A DNA stretch of 64,000 nt from Streptomyces sp. GESEQ-4 (lineage in GTDB: Bacteria; Actinomycetota; Actinomycetes; Streptomycetales; Streptomycetaceae). Position numbers and translations under genes: made by a program. Location: the NCBI RefSeq assembly GCF_017948455.1, contig NZ_JAFFSU010000002.1:248001-312000 (forward strand). Direction: 5' to 3'. Shown in pieces: positions 1 through 10,087 of the stretch. Below the pieces are notes generated by a model that was given only the letters and a program-made list of their open reading frames with translations, made no database searches and was not told the DNA's origin. Every line of letters starts with the position of its first letter. Position 1 is the stretch's first letter.

Positions 1-25
1 TTCCTTGTGCTGTCACGTGATCCGG

Positions 26-77
26 GCGGGCTCGGCCTTCAGCCGAGCCCGCCGCACCGGCTCCATACGAGAGCCGG
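26..77 (-). terminator. Tandem hairpin terminator after the GH62 gene
   Basis: Two perfect inverted repeats lie just downstream of the GH62 stop codon (stop at 95-93). The first pairs 26-36 with 42-52 (11 bp, 5-nt loop); the second pairs 57-63 with 71-77 (7 bp). There is no U-tract, as is common in Streptomyces. Function is inferred from position and structure. Confidence 0.7.
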
Positions 78-92
78 ACTTGTGGCACTCCG

Positions 93-1562
93 TCAGCGCC
101 GTGTCAGCAGACCCGGACGGTAGGGCCATTGGCCGTAGTCGCCGCCGGAGTTGGGGTCGCGTCCCTGGTAGAGGAGCTGCAGGTTGCAGGGATCGACGGT
201 GAAGGTCTGATCGGCGGTGGTGCGGATCAGTTCGCCGTGGCTGATGTCGTTGGTCCAGGTGGCACCACTGTTGGCCTTGCCGGCGAAGGGGTTGCTCTCG
301 GTCGCGGCCTGGGGTGTCCATGAGCCGTTCAGACTGGTGGCCGTGAACGAGCGGAAGTAGCGGCCCTGCGAGCCGATCGCCTCGACGATCATGAGGTACC
401 GGTTCTGGCCCTGGAGCTTGTAGACCTGCGGGGCTTCGAACAGGTTGTTCCTCGTATCGCTCATGATCGTGGTGTAGTTCGAGCCGAAACTGCTCGGGAA
501 GTTCCCGATGGGCATGCTGGCCCGGTAGATCTTGCCGTTGTCACCGGCGAAGAACAGGTACATGTTCGAGCCGTCAGCGATGAGCGTCTGGTCGATGGGT
601 CCTGTTCCGGAGTCGGGGAGGCTTCCGGAGAAGAGCGGCTGCTCCGCTGACCAACCATTCGGGTTGGTGGGGTCGCTCGACGTCCGGTAGGCGAACTGGG
701 TCCGACCCCACTGGTAGGCGAGCACCCAGATGTTCTTCGGCGCGAAGTAGAAGAGCGTGGGCGCGACGGTGGAGTTCGACATCGCGTTCTGGCTGGCCGA
801 GCCCATCTCCGGCCAGTTGGTGAACAGGCCGAAGTTCATCGAGCCCCAGCCCGATCCCTGTCCCACGCCGTGCGTCGTCGCGTAGACGAGGTGCCTGCCG
901 TTGTAGGGGACGACGGTGAAGTCCTTGAGCGAGGCCCACCCGGACCTGGGCTGCGCCAGCGCGCCCGTCGATGACCAGCGGTATGTCGACGGGAGGTCAC
1001 ACTGGCCGGGGGTATCGCTGCCGACCTTGACGAGCTGCCACTGCTGGTTGGTGCCACCCCAGTCGTCGTACTGGACGATGTTGCCGCCGTCGGCGGTGGA
1101 GCCGCCTTGCACTTCGAGGGCCTTGTTGCTGTGGCGCGCGATGAGCCGCACATAGCCGTCCGCGCTGTCGGCCAGCCGGAACTGCTGGTTGGTGCCGTTC
1201 AGGTCGGCCCACTGGACGACCGAGCCGCCGTTGGCGGTCGAGAAGTTGTGGACGTCCAGCACCTTGCCGGAATGGCGGGACTTGATGCGGTAGTAACCGC
1301 CGCCGGCGTCGACGAACTGCCACTGCTGCTGGTTCTGATCGTTCCTGGACCATTGGGTGATGCGGGCGCCGTCACTGGTCGCCATGTTGTAGACGTCCAG
1401 GGCCTTGCCGCTGTTGCGGTTGACGAGCACATATGAGGCGTTGGGGTCGACGGTCGCCGCGCTGGCGGGCTGGGCGCCGAGGAAGGTGGCCACGAGCAGC
1501 AGGGGTGCGAGGACGGCGAGTAAGCGTCTTAGGCGGACAGGGGACGGGTGGCGAAGCCACAT
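93..1562 (-). CDS. Secreted GH62 alpha-L-arabinofuranosidase with N-terminal CBM13/ricin-type lectin module
   Basis: 489-aa exported enzyme expected to remove arabinofuranosyl side chains from arabinoxylan, working with the xylanase encoded divergently. Residues 1-36 form a Sec signal peptide ending in ASA. Residues about 38-175 are a ricin-B-type beta-trefoil (repeated SGKxLDV and QQW motifs). The GH62 five-bladed propeller fills about 190-489 (motifs such as WTNDISHGE and [10 protein letters not shown]). The ATG at 1562 is preceded by AAAGGAGG with 8-nt spacing. Leu14 in the signal peptide is a TTA codon (1523-1521), flanked by other rare codons, so full translation may depend on the bldA tRNA. 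The lectin module closely resembles that of the esterase at 3643. Family call is firm; the exact substrate is inferred. Confidence 0.93.
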   Translation of the reverse strand: MWLRHPSPVRLRRLLAVLAPLLLVATFLGAQPASAATVDPNASYVLVNRNSGKALDVYNMATSDGARITQWSRNDQNQQQWQFVDAGGGYYRIKSRHSGKVLDVHNFSTANGGSVVQWADLNGTNQQFRLADSADGYVRLIARHSNKALEVQGGSTADGGNIVQYDDWGGTNQQWQLVKVGSDTPGQCDLPSTYRWSSTGALAQPRSGWASLKDFTVVPYNGRHLVYATTHGVGQGSGWGSMNFGLFTNWPEMGSASQNAMSNSTVAPTLFYFAPKNIWVLAYQWGRTQFAYRTSSDPTNPNGWSAEQPLFSGSLPDSGTGPIDQTLIADGSNMYLFFAGDNGKIYRASMPIGNFPSSFGSNYTTIMSDTRNNLFEAPQVYKLQGQNRYLMIVEAIGSQGRYFRSFTATSLNGSWTPQAATESNPFAGKANSGATWTNDISHGELIRTTADQTFTVDPCNLQLLYQGRDPNSGGDYGQWPYRPGLLTRR

Positions 1563-1795
1563 CAGAGGGCCTCCTTTGGGGGCGGGGTGAAGTGACCCCG
1601 ATGAGCCGCGGAGTGGATGTCTCGGAGTGCAGAGCTATCTCGAATGTTTCGAAGAAATTCCCGGATGCTGTGACGCCACAAGCTAGGAATGCGAGGCTCT
1701 CCGGTCAAGGCCTGACGCCGATCTGTCCACAAACAGCGCCTCCCCCTTTGGACTGGACAAGGCGTCGCTTCGACCGGAATCGCCCGGCTCGGTCA

Positions 1796-1804
1796 GAAAG
1801 TTTC
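1796..1804. promoter_or_regulatory. GAAANTTTC-type palindromic box
   Basis: GAAAGTTTC is a perfect GAAA-N-TTTC palindrome. A related half-conserved copy, CGAAACTT, is at 1816-1823. GAAA/TTTC boxes have been reported upstream of Streptomyces xylanase genes (recalled from the literature, not checked). A role in xylan induction is inferred. Confidence 0.45.
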
Positions 1805-1838
1805 GGGCAAGGAACCGAAACTTCTTGTGCGGGGAGTA

Positions 1839-1856
1839 TTGACGAGTCATCGTCAA
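1839..1856. promoter_or_regulatory. Inverted repeat TTGACGA-N4-TCGTCAA
   Basis: Perfect 7-bp arms separated by GTCA, in the middle of the divergent promoter. The dyad symmetry and spacing suit a dimeric repressor operator. The binding protein is unknown. Confidence 0.45.
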
Positions 1857-1899
1857 CGCCTCAATCATCCCATCATCCCCGCCTGGGGAAGCGGCCATA

Positions 1900-1915
1900 G
1901 TTCGATATATCGAAC
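1900..1915. promoter_or_regulatory. 16-bp perfect palindrome GTTCGATATATCGAAC
   Basis: A perfect palindrome in the GH62/GH10 divergent region with an AT-rich core, unusual in this GC-rich context. It is the strongest operator candidate for shared control of the two xylan genes. Function is inferred from position and symmetry. Confidence 0.5.
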
Positions 1916-2048
1916 CGCGTTGGCCTTGAGCAATTTGAGCCGCACGGCAGATCCGCGTACAGCCGCACAACAGATCCGCGCACCAAAGCACCCGCGCCAC
2001 CCGTTTTCGTTCCGGTGAGGCGACGCCGCGTGGCGGTCTCCCGGCTGA

Positions 2049-3611
<1,563 letters not shown>

Positions 3612-3642
3612 TGGGACCCGCCACAGACGAAAGGGTGAGTCG

Positions 3643-5016
3643 ATGAAGACCCATGGTGCGGCTTCCGCCGCCCCTCCACGCAGACATCGCTGGTGGTCCC
3701 GGATCGCCGCCGTGCTGGCCGCGACCCTCGCGATCGGCATGCTCACCGCGGTGAATCCGGCGCCCGCCGAGGCGGCGACGGTGGACACCAACGCCTGGTA
3801 CGTCCTGGTCAACCGCAACAGCGGCAAGGCGCTGGACGTCTCCGGCACGTCCACCGCCGACGGCGCGCGGGTCAGCCAGTGGACGCGCCACGACGGAGCC
3901 AACCAGCAGTGGCAGTTCGTGGACTCCGGCGGTGGCTTCTACCGCCTCAAGGCCCGGCATTCGGGCAAGGTTCTCGACGTGGCCGGCTCCTCGACCGCGG
4001 ACGGTGCCGCGCTCCAGCAGTGGGCCGACCACAACGGGGCCAACCAGCAGTTCCGCCTGGCCGACTCCGAGGCGGGCCACGTAAGGCTGATCAACCGCAC
4101 CAGCAGCAAGGCGGTGGAGGTGCAGGGCTCCTCCACCGCCGACGGCGGCAACGTCGTCCAGTACTCCGACTGGGGCGGCGCCAACCAGCAATGGCAGATG
4201 GTCAAGCTGTCGTCCGATGGCGGCGGCAATGGCGGATGCGGCAGCGCCCCGACTCTGACGAGCGGTACGCACACGATCCAGAGCGGCGGCAAGAGCCGCA
4301 GCTTCATCCTCAGGGTTCCCGCCAACTACGACAACAGCCGCCCCTACCGGCTGATCTTCGCGTTCCACTGGCGGGGCGGAACCGCCGGCGACGTCGCCTC
4401 CGGCGGCACGAGCGGGGCCGCCTGGTCCTACTACGGCCAGCAGGAACAGTCGAACAACAGCGCAATCCTCGTCGCCCCCCAGGGCCTCGGCAACGGATGG
4501 GGCAATTCGGGCGGTGAGGACGTCACGTTCGTCGACGACATGATCCGGCGCATCGAGGCCGGACTCTGTGTCAACCCGGCACAGCGTTTCGCCACCGGAT
4601 TCAGCTGGGGCGGCGGCATGAGCTACGCACTCGCATGCAGCCGCGCGAACGTCTTCAAGGCCGTCGCGGTCATCGCCGGCGCCCAGATCAGCGGATGCAG
4701 CGGCGGCACCCAGCCCATCGCCTACTTCGGAATCCACGGCATCAGCGACAACGTCCTCAACATCGGGCAAGGACGGTCCCTGCGCGACAAGTTCGTCGCC
4801 AACAACGGCTGCGCTGCCCAAAGCCCGCGCGAGCCCGCGCCGGGCAGCCGAACACACATCACCACCACCTACTCGGGCTGCCGTGCCGGATACCCGGTCC
4901 AGTGGGCCGCGTTCGACGGAGGCCACGGGCCCGGTCCGGTCGACGGCTCCGGCGGCGAAAACGGCGCCACCACCTGGACCAAGGCAGAGATCTGGAGGTT
5001 CTTCGCACAGTTCTAG
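3643..5016 (+). CDS. Secreted CE1/PHB-depolymerase-type esterase with N-terminal CBM13 module
   Basis: 457-aa exported serine esterase, probably a feruloyl or acetyl-xylan esterase that strips ester groups from xylan. A signal peptide ends near residue 45 (EAA). A ricin-type module about 47-190 is followed by a Gly-rich linker. The alpha/beta-hydrolase domain spans about 205-457, with nucleophile Ser321 in GFSWGGG and a late His in FDGGHGPG. The family also includes polyhydroxybutyrate depolymerases and LpqC-like proteins, so substrate is inferred from the GH62/GH10 neighbours and the lectin module. The gene follows xlnA by 31 bp and ends at a strong hairpin. The lectin module is a close paralogue of the GH62 module on the other strand. 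Confidence 0.87.
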   Translation: MKTHGAASAAPPRRHRWWSRIAAVLAATLAIGMLTAVNPAPAEAATVDTNAWYVLVNRNSGKALDVSGTSTADGARVSQWTRHDGANQQWQFVDSGGGFYRLKARHSGKVLDVAGSSTADGAALQQWADHNGANQQFRLADSEAGHVRLINRTSSKAVEVQGSSTADGGNVVQYSDWGGANQQWQMVKLSSDGGGNGGCGSAPTLTSGTHTIQSGGKSRSFILRVPANYDNSRPYRLIFAFHWRGGTAGDVASGGTSGAAWSYYGQQEQSNNSAILVAPQGLGNGWGNSGGEDVTFVDDMIRRIEAGLCVNPAQRFATGFSWGGGMSYALACSRANVFKAVAVIAGAQISGCSGGTQPIAYFGIHGISDNVLNIGQGRSLRDKFVANNGCAAQSPREPAPGSRTHITTTYSGCRAGYPVQWAAFDGGHGPGPVDGSGGENGATTWTKAEIWRFFAQF

Positions 5017-5033
5017 TGACACACCCGCACCAA

Positions 5034-5066
5034 GGAGTGGAGCCAGGATCATCCTGGCTCCACTCC
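5034..5066. terminator. Bidirectional hairpin terminator between convergent genes
   Basis: A perfect inverted repeat pairs 5034-5047 with 5053-5066 (14 bp; the 5-nt loop ATCAT can extend the pairing). It lies between the plus-strand esterase (ends 5016) and minus-strand GH89 (ends 5114), so it can stop both transcripts. Confidence 0.85.
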
Positions 5067-5113
5067 GGCTACGTCCGGCAATGGTCCGGATCTTGATCCG
5101 TGAGCGGGACCGA

Positions 5114-8100
5114 TCACGCCACCGTGAATCCGTCGAACGTGGCGATGCCCCGTGCGCCGTTCCAGCCGTTGGCCGCGGTCATGAAGACCCCGACGTCCTG
5201 TGCGGCCGCCGCACCTCCCGGCGTGGCCGTGCCCACCGTTGTCCAGGTGACACCGTCCGCGCTGGCTTCCCCGATGTACGAGGCGCCGGACCTGGTCAGC
5301 CGCAGCCGCACCGGCGCGGTGAAGGAGCCCGACAGCGCGATCGAGTCGAAACGGCCGTCACCGTCGGCGTCCCAGCTCAGCGCGCAGCCGTTGGACGGTG
5401 TGACCGCCAGGTTCACATAGCCCGCGCCGGCCTGAGTGCCCAGGTCGTTGCGGACGACGAGGCCCGCCCGTGCCCAGCCCCCGGTCGCGTCCTGGGACGT
5501 GACCATGACCTCGGCCACGGTTCCGTCACCGTACGCGCCCGCCCGGTACACCGCCCCGAACTCGTTGGTGGCGCCCCACAGATCGGCCCCGGCGCCCTCG
5601 ACGGCGATCTCGTCGCCTGCCTGGCCGAACACGGCGTCGTTGTAGGAGACAGTGCGGTACGGGTCGCCGACCCCGGCCGCGGCCACCAGCCGTACCGGCG
5701 CGACCGCCTTCCCGCCACCCGCGTACGCCGCCGCCGTGACGACCCGGCCGACCAGTTCCGTCGGCTCACCCGCAAGAGAGACCTCGAAGCGAGCGGCGAA
5801 CGTCTCGCCGGACGCCACCGATGCCGCGCGCACCGGATCGAGCGGCTTCACCGCCATGCCCTCGGGGGCGGGGAGGGAGAGGGTCACGCCGCGTGCCGCC
5901 GCGAACCCGTTCCTGTTGGTGAAGGTGACTGTCACCGTTGCGGGCGTGTCCTCGGCCACCGCTCCCCGGTCGGCCCCTGCGGTGAGGGCCGCCTGATGGG
6001 GAGTGGTGGCGAGCAGGTCGCGCACGCGGCGGGCCAGGGCGTACGGGGAGCCATGGGGCTCGGTCGGGTGCGTCTCGTGCGCGTGCGCCCAGCGGTCCTC
6101 CAGGGCGAACCAGTCGATCGTCGCCGGGTCCTTGCCCGTGGCGAGTCCCTTGGTGAGCGCGTCGAAGTACGTCTTCCAGCGGGTGCGATACAGGCCGCCG
6201 ACCAGCCCGGACCACTCCCGGTTCGCGTAGTCGTGCAGGCCCTCGTCGCTGCTGGCGCGTCCGCCCCAGGTGGTGAGGAGGGAGCGGGCGTCGTATTCCA
6301 GGCGGTCCTTCTCGGCTCGGTCGGCGCCCCAGGAACGTGCGTCGGCGAGCCACCGTCCGAGCAGGTGCGGGCCGGAGGCCGCCAGCAGGTCGTCGAGGAG
6401 GTCCATCCAGTGCAGCCAGGTCCCGGTCAACCTGCCGAACAGGGCCTTGTCCCCGGCCTCGTACGCGGCCTTGATCTGCGGCAGCAGGACACGGCTGCGG
6501 TTGGACAGGACCTGCCGGGCCACGTCGACGACGTCGTACCGGTAGGCCGAGCTGTCCCTCAACTCCGCGCTTACGGCAAGGAGTTCGGTGAGTGCGGTGT
6601 CGAAGGCGGTGGTGTCGTAGCGGTCCTTCTCCGGGCCCCAGGCGGCGGCCTTGTTCGCCGTCAGGCTCGGACGGGCGCCGAACAGGCCGTCGGGTGCCTC
6701 GCTCCAGGAGTCCGCGCGGGACATGTTGTACGCGGTGTCGCGGATCGTCTGCCAGGCCGCGGCGGCGTGCCGGTCGGGGCCGCCGTAGCGGGAGAGGGCG
6801 TAGGCGGCGAACCAGTCGTCCAGGTCGATGACGCCGGGTGTCCAGGCCAGGTCGGTGAGGAGCGCGAGGGCGGGCGCGTTGTTGTCGGCGGCCTCCGGCA
6901 TCGCCGCGATCCCGGCGAGCGAACTGCCCTCCTTGTCGCGCCACTTGGGGTACTGCTCCACCCAGTCCGGGGCGTTGGCGCCCATCGGGGTGTGGCCGCC
7001 GAAGTTCCAGATGCTGCCGAAAGCGTACGGGGTGCCGTCCCAGTCGCTTTCGCGGTCGGTGACGGTGGTGTAGCGGTCGGACAGGCCGTCGACGATCAGC
7101 ATCCGGGACTTGTCGACCCCGTCGAGCAGCGCCTTGGACGGGTTGGACTGCCAGCCCAGGATGGCCCAGATCGCGCCCGGGTGAGCTTTCTGGAGCGCCC
7201 CTTCGACGGCTGCCGCGGCTTCGTCCACCGGAACGTCACCAGGGTTGCCGCCTTCGTGCAGCAGGTCCATCTTGTACATCGTGCTGTCGCCGAACCGCTC
7301 CGACTGGGCCCGGTAGAAGGCGGCGGACACCTCGTCGAAGGCCGTCGTGCGCGGGTCGAGCCAGTCGGGTCGCTTGAAGGCGCCCCAGGAGCCCTGGGGG
7401 ACCACGGCCGCGTCCCCGCCGTGTTTGGCGACGAAGTCGTCCGGCACGGTGCCGAAGTAGCCGGGCAGGACCGGGGTCATGCCCAGTTCCCGCACCCGGT
7501 CGGCGATCTTCCGCGCGAGGTCGGCCCGGCGCTCGATGAGCCGCCGGGACACCGGGCCGCCGAACCCCGACATGTTCTGCAGCAGCCACCACGGCTGATG
7601 GGCCGGTGCCGGAATCCACGCCCGCATCTCGGCGTCCGAGTAGCCGAACTGCCGGAAGGTGTCGTAGTAGACGGCGTCGCCGCCGGTGTAGACCAGCACT
7701 CTGTTGATGCCGTGCAGCGCGAGCACGTCCAGCTCGCGCTCCCACGCGTCCCAGTCCCGGTAGGGGCCGGTGTAGCCGTCGTTGGTGTCGTTGAGGGCGA
7801 ACCGGTGCGGCACGTTCGCCGATCCGGCGATCTCCCCGTCGGGGGCGGGCAGCAGCCTGGGGAGGTTCAGCTGTTCGCCGTTCCAGGAGATGTCGGCCTT
7901 CGCCGCCCGCGCGAGATAGGTGTTGAGGCCGGTGAGCAGCACCGCCGGGCTGGTGCCCTCCACGGTGATCGCCCCGGCCCGGCCGGTGACCTTGAACCGG
8001 TCGGCGCTGCCGCCGTCCAGCGAACGCAGCGTCACCTGCCGGTGGTGGTCGGGCAGCAGCCGTCGCACCGCGACCGATGCGGGGGTCGTGTCGAACGGCT

Positions 8101-8215
8101 GCGCGGCCGCCGGTGCGGCATGGGCACCTGGCGGCGGCGTCAGCAGCACCACTGAGCCGAACGCGGCCGCTCCGGTCAGCAGGAGTCTGCGGCTGAGGTG
8201 TTGGTTGCCTGTCAT
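5114..8215 (-). CDS. Tat-exported GH89 alpha-N-acetylglucosaminidase
   Basis: 1033-aa member of the NAGLU family, which removes terminal alpha-linked N-acetylglucosamine. The N-terminus carries a twin-arginine signal (SRRLLLTGAAA, residues 8-18) ending near AHA. The GH89 core covers about 40-730, with family features QNMSGFGGPV, LPGYFGTVP and DLLHEGGNPGD. Beyond the core is an NEW3-like beta-sandwich (about 760-850) and a concanavalin-like C-terminal module (about 860-1033). Similar modules recur in other proteins of this operon. It is the last gene of the nine-gene operon, 25 bp after its upstream neighbour, with AAAGGA before the ATG. Family call is firm; the natural glycan is inferred from the neighbours. 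Confidence 0.92.
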   Translation of the reverse strand: MTGNQHLSRRLLLTGAAAFGSVVLLTPPPGAHAAPAAAQPFDTTPASVAVRRLLPDHHRQVTLRSLDGGSADRFKVTGRAGAITVEGTSPAVLLTGLNTYLARAAKADISWNGEQLNLPRLLPAPDGEIAGSANVPHRFALNDTNDGYTGPYRDWDAWERELDVLALHGINRVLVYTGGDAVYYDTFRQFGYSDAEMRAWIPAPAHQPWWLLQNMSGFGGPVSRRLIERRADLARKIADRVRELGMTPVLPGYFGTVPDDFVAKHGGDAAVVPQGSWGAFKRPDWLDPRTTAFDEVSAAFYRAQSERFGDSTMYKMDLLHEGGNPGDVPVDEAAAAVEGALQKAHPGAIWAILGWQSNPSKALLDGVDKSRMLIVDGLSDRYTTVTDRESDWDGTPYAFGSIWNFGGHTPMGANAPDWVEQYPKWRDKEGSSLAGIAAMPEAADNNAPALALLTDLAWTPGVIDLDDWFAAYALSRYGGPDRHAAAAWQTIRDTAYNMSRADSWSEAPDGLFGARPSLTANKAAAWGPEKDRYDTTAFDTALTELLAVSAELRDSSAYRYDVVDVARQVLSNRSRVLLPQIKAAYEAGDKALFGRLTGTWLHWMDLLDDLLAASGPHLLGRWLADARSWGADRAEKDRLEYDARSLLTTWGGRASSDEGLHDYANREWSGLVGGLYRTRWKTYFDALTKGLATGKDPATIDWFALEDRWAHAHETHPTEPHGSPYALARRVRDLLATTPHQAALTAGADRGAVAEDTPATVTVTFTNRNGFAAARGVTLSLPAPEGMAVKPLDPVRAASVASGETFAARFEVSLAGEPTELVGRVVTAAAYAGGGKAVAPVRLVAAAGVGDPYRTVSYNDAVFGQAGDEIAVEGAGADLWGATNEFGAVYRAGAYGDGTVAEVMVTSQDATGGWARAGLVVRNDLGTQAGAGYVNLAVTPSNGCALSWDADGDGRFDSIALSGSFTAPVRLRLTRSGASYIGEASADGVTWTTVGTATPGGAAAAQDVGVFMTAANGWNGARGIATFDGFTVA

Positions 8216-8240
8216 GAACGTCCTTTCACAACTTCTCGGT

Positions 8241-9137
8241 TCAGACGACGGTCATCGCGAAGATGTGCAGAGCGGGGCCACCGCTCGGCAGGCCGTCGCT
8301 GACCTTCGGCAGCACGACGGAGTGCAGTTCCTTGTTCTCCAGGTCGACGCCGAAGGTGTAGAGGCTGACCGGGTTGTTGTCCTGGCCCGAGGGGGTGTTG
8401 CGGTACGGCAGGACCACCGCGGCCGCGGGGGTCGCCCAGTACCAGTCGGGGACCTCGACGGAGAAGGCCTGCTCCGTGCCGTCCGTGTACACGACCTTCC
8501 CGGACCCCTTGCCGTCGCCCCAGGTGCAGGTGCCGAGGAAGGCCAGCCGTGAGCCGGTGCCGGACAGCCGTACGGTCTGCCCGGAGGACACCACGTTGTC
8601 CTTGGCCCCGGGCTCCGTGTCCGGCCAGGTGAAGGTCGTTCCGCCGTAGGTGACCGAGGCCCCGGGAGTCAGTCCGACCGATGCCAGCGCCTGGGCGGAC
8701 AGGCTGGATCGCGAGCCGTCGATGTCGGCGGTGGTGGTGGCGTCGTCGGAGGAGATGCCGGCGTTGTCGAAGGCGCTGGCCAGCGACCGGTACGGCAGTT
8801 TCAGCGACGAGGTCGCGCGGGTGCAGTCGGAGCCGTGCCGGTGGACGTCGAAGAGCGCGTGCGCGATGCAGGGGACCACACCCTCGGCGTCGTCGGGGAG
8901 CCGGGTCTTCCAGGTACGGGTCACCACCTTGCCGGGCGCCACCTTGCCGAGGACGAAAGGCGCCTGGCCGGAACCGTCCACGGAGAGATACAGCACGGTG
9001 CCGCGCAGCGTGATCCTTGTGGTGTTGGTGAGCTCGGCCGTCAGTGTCACCGCTTGACCGGGCTCGGGGGCGGGCGGCTCGAGGGTGATCGAGATGGGCG
9101 GGGTGAGGAAGTCCTCCTCGGAGCGGTAGGGACTCAT
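8241..9137 (-). CDS. Signal-less accessory protein: NEW3-like domain plus C-terminal beta-sandwich module
   Basis: 298 aa with no signal peptide and no catalytic domain. Residues about 12-115 resemble an NEW3 sandwich (PAPEPGQAVTLTAELTN). Residues about 130-298 form a module often seen at the C-terminus of actinobacterial GH92, GH95 and related enzymes (FDNAGISSDD, FTWPDTEPG). Its ATG at 9137 overlaps the stop of the upstream gene as ATGA, so translation is coupled. Such modules normally sit inside exported hydrolases, so a free-standing cytoplasmic form is odd. It may be a detached tail of the fucosidase polypeptide, or may be exported with a partner. Function unknown. Confidence 0.75.
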   Translation of the reverse strand: MSPYRSEEDFLTPPISITLEPPAPEPGQAVTLTAELTNTTRITLRGTVLYLSVDGSGQAPFVLGKVAPGKVVTRTWKTRLPDDAEGVVPCIAHALFDVHRHGSDCTRATSSLKLPYRSLASAFDNAGISSDDATTTADIDGSRSSLSAQALASVGLTPGASVTYGGTTFTWPDTEPGAKDNVVSSGQTVRLSGTGSRLAFLGTCTWGDGKGSGKVVYTDGTEQAFSVEVPDWYWATPAAAVVLPYRNTPSGQDNNPVSLYTFGVDLENKELHSVVLPKVSDGLPSGGPALHIFAMTVV

Positions 9138-10087
9138 GCTTCCTCCACCGTGAAGTGGTCGAAGACCGCCTGGACGGTCGTGCCGGGGTAGTTGAGGTTG
9201 ACGGCGCTGGCGACGACGCCGGCGTCCATGGCGCCACTCGCCGAGGGCACCGTCACGCTCGCGACCTCGGTCCAGGAAAGGCCGCTGTTGGTGCTGGAGT
9301 ACGCGGTGCAGGAGGTGCCGTCGCGGACCAGGCGCAGCCAGGCGGGGTGGGTGGAGCCGCCACCGCCGGCCCAGGTGTCGAGCCGTCCGTCGCCGTCGCT
9401 GTCGGTCATGAACTCCAGGCCGAACGACTTCGACATGGTGAGTACGGCGTAGCCGCCCTTCTCCGGCGCGGTCAGGTCGTTGGCGAGGGCGATGCCGTAC
9501 TTGGCGGAGGGGTTGTCGCTGCCGGTGAGGCTGACCGTCTTGACCTGCACCACGCTCGACTCGGCGGCGGAGCCGGGACGGAGGATGCCCCCCTTCTCGT
9601 CGGTGCCGCCGGAGAAGTCGCGGCCCCCCGCCCAGATCACCAACTGGCTGCCGTACTGGCCGAACTTGGCGTCGTCGGTGGTGGCGAACGTCCGGTACGG
9701 GTCCCGCACTCCGTTGGGCTCGTAGGGAACCGTGACCGTCTTCGCGGACCGCGCGCAGTCGCTGCTGCGGCCCTCGACGTCGAAGACCACGTGCGCGGTG
9801 AACGACACGTTCCCGGCCACGTCGGCCGGCATCGCCGTCTCCCAGCGCCGGGTTGTCTTGGCGCCGCGCCGCAGGTCGCCCAGCGGGATGGTCTTCGCCG
9901 CCGTGGTGGCGCCGGGGTCGATCAGGTGGAGCACGGCGTTGCGGAGCGGGAAGGGGCAGTCGTTGGTGAGGACCGCGGTGGCGGTGACCGTGTCACCGCC
10001 GGCCGGCTCGGCGGGTTCCGTGGTGACGGTGAGCGTGGGCCCCAGGGTGTCGAACTGGGTACCGTTACTGATTCCCATGCCGGTCAC
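9134..10087 (-). CDS. Signal-less accessory protein: NEW3-like plus concanavalin-like module
   Basis: 317 aa with no signal peptide or catalytic residues that I recognise. Residues about 17-125 are NEW3-like, and about 130-317 match the C-terminal module of the SGNH, GH31 and GH89 proteins in this operon (shared motifs IWAGGRDFSG, GYAVLTMS and FMTDSDGDGRLDTWAGGG). The start is GTG at 10087, overlapping the TGA of the GH29 gene by four bases (GTGA). Its own stop overlaps the next ATG. Together with its downstream neighbour it looks like a C-terminal tail split off as separate proteins. Carbohydrate binding is possible but not shown. Confidence 0.75.
   Translation of the reverse strand: MTGMGISNGTQFDTLGPTLTVTTEPAEPAGGDTVTATAVLTNDCPFPLRNAVLHLIDPGATTAAKTIPLGDLRRGAKTTRRWETAMPADVAGNVSFTAHVVFDVEGRSSDCARSAKTVTVPYEPNGVRDPYRTFATTDDAKFGQYGSQLVIWAGGRDFSGGTDEKGGILRPGSAAESSVVQVKTVSLTGSDNPSAKYGIALANDLTAPEKGGYAVLTMSKSFGLEFMTDSDGDGRLDTWAGGGGSTHPAWLRLVRDGTSCTAYSSTNSGLSWTEVASVTVPSASGAMDAGVVASAVNLNYPGTTVQAVFDHFTVEEA

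Noticed and set aside
4883..8155. A 1090-codon plus-strand open frame over the GH89 gene
   Set aside because: Compositionally a shadow of GH89, with no domain and no ribosome site; the minus strand encodes a full GH89 protein with Tat signal.
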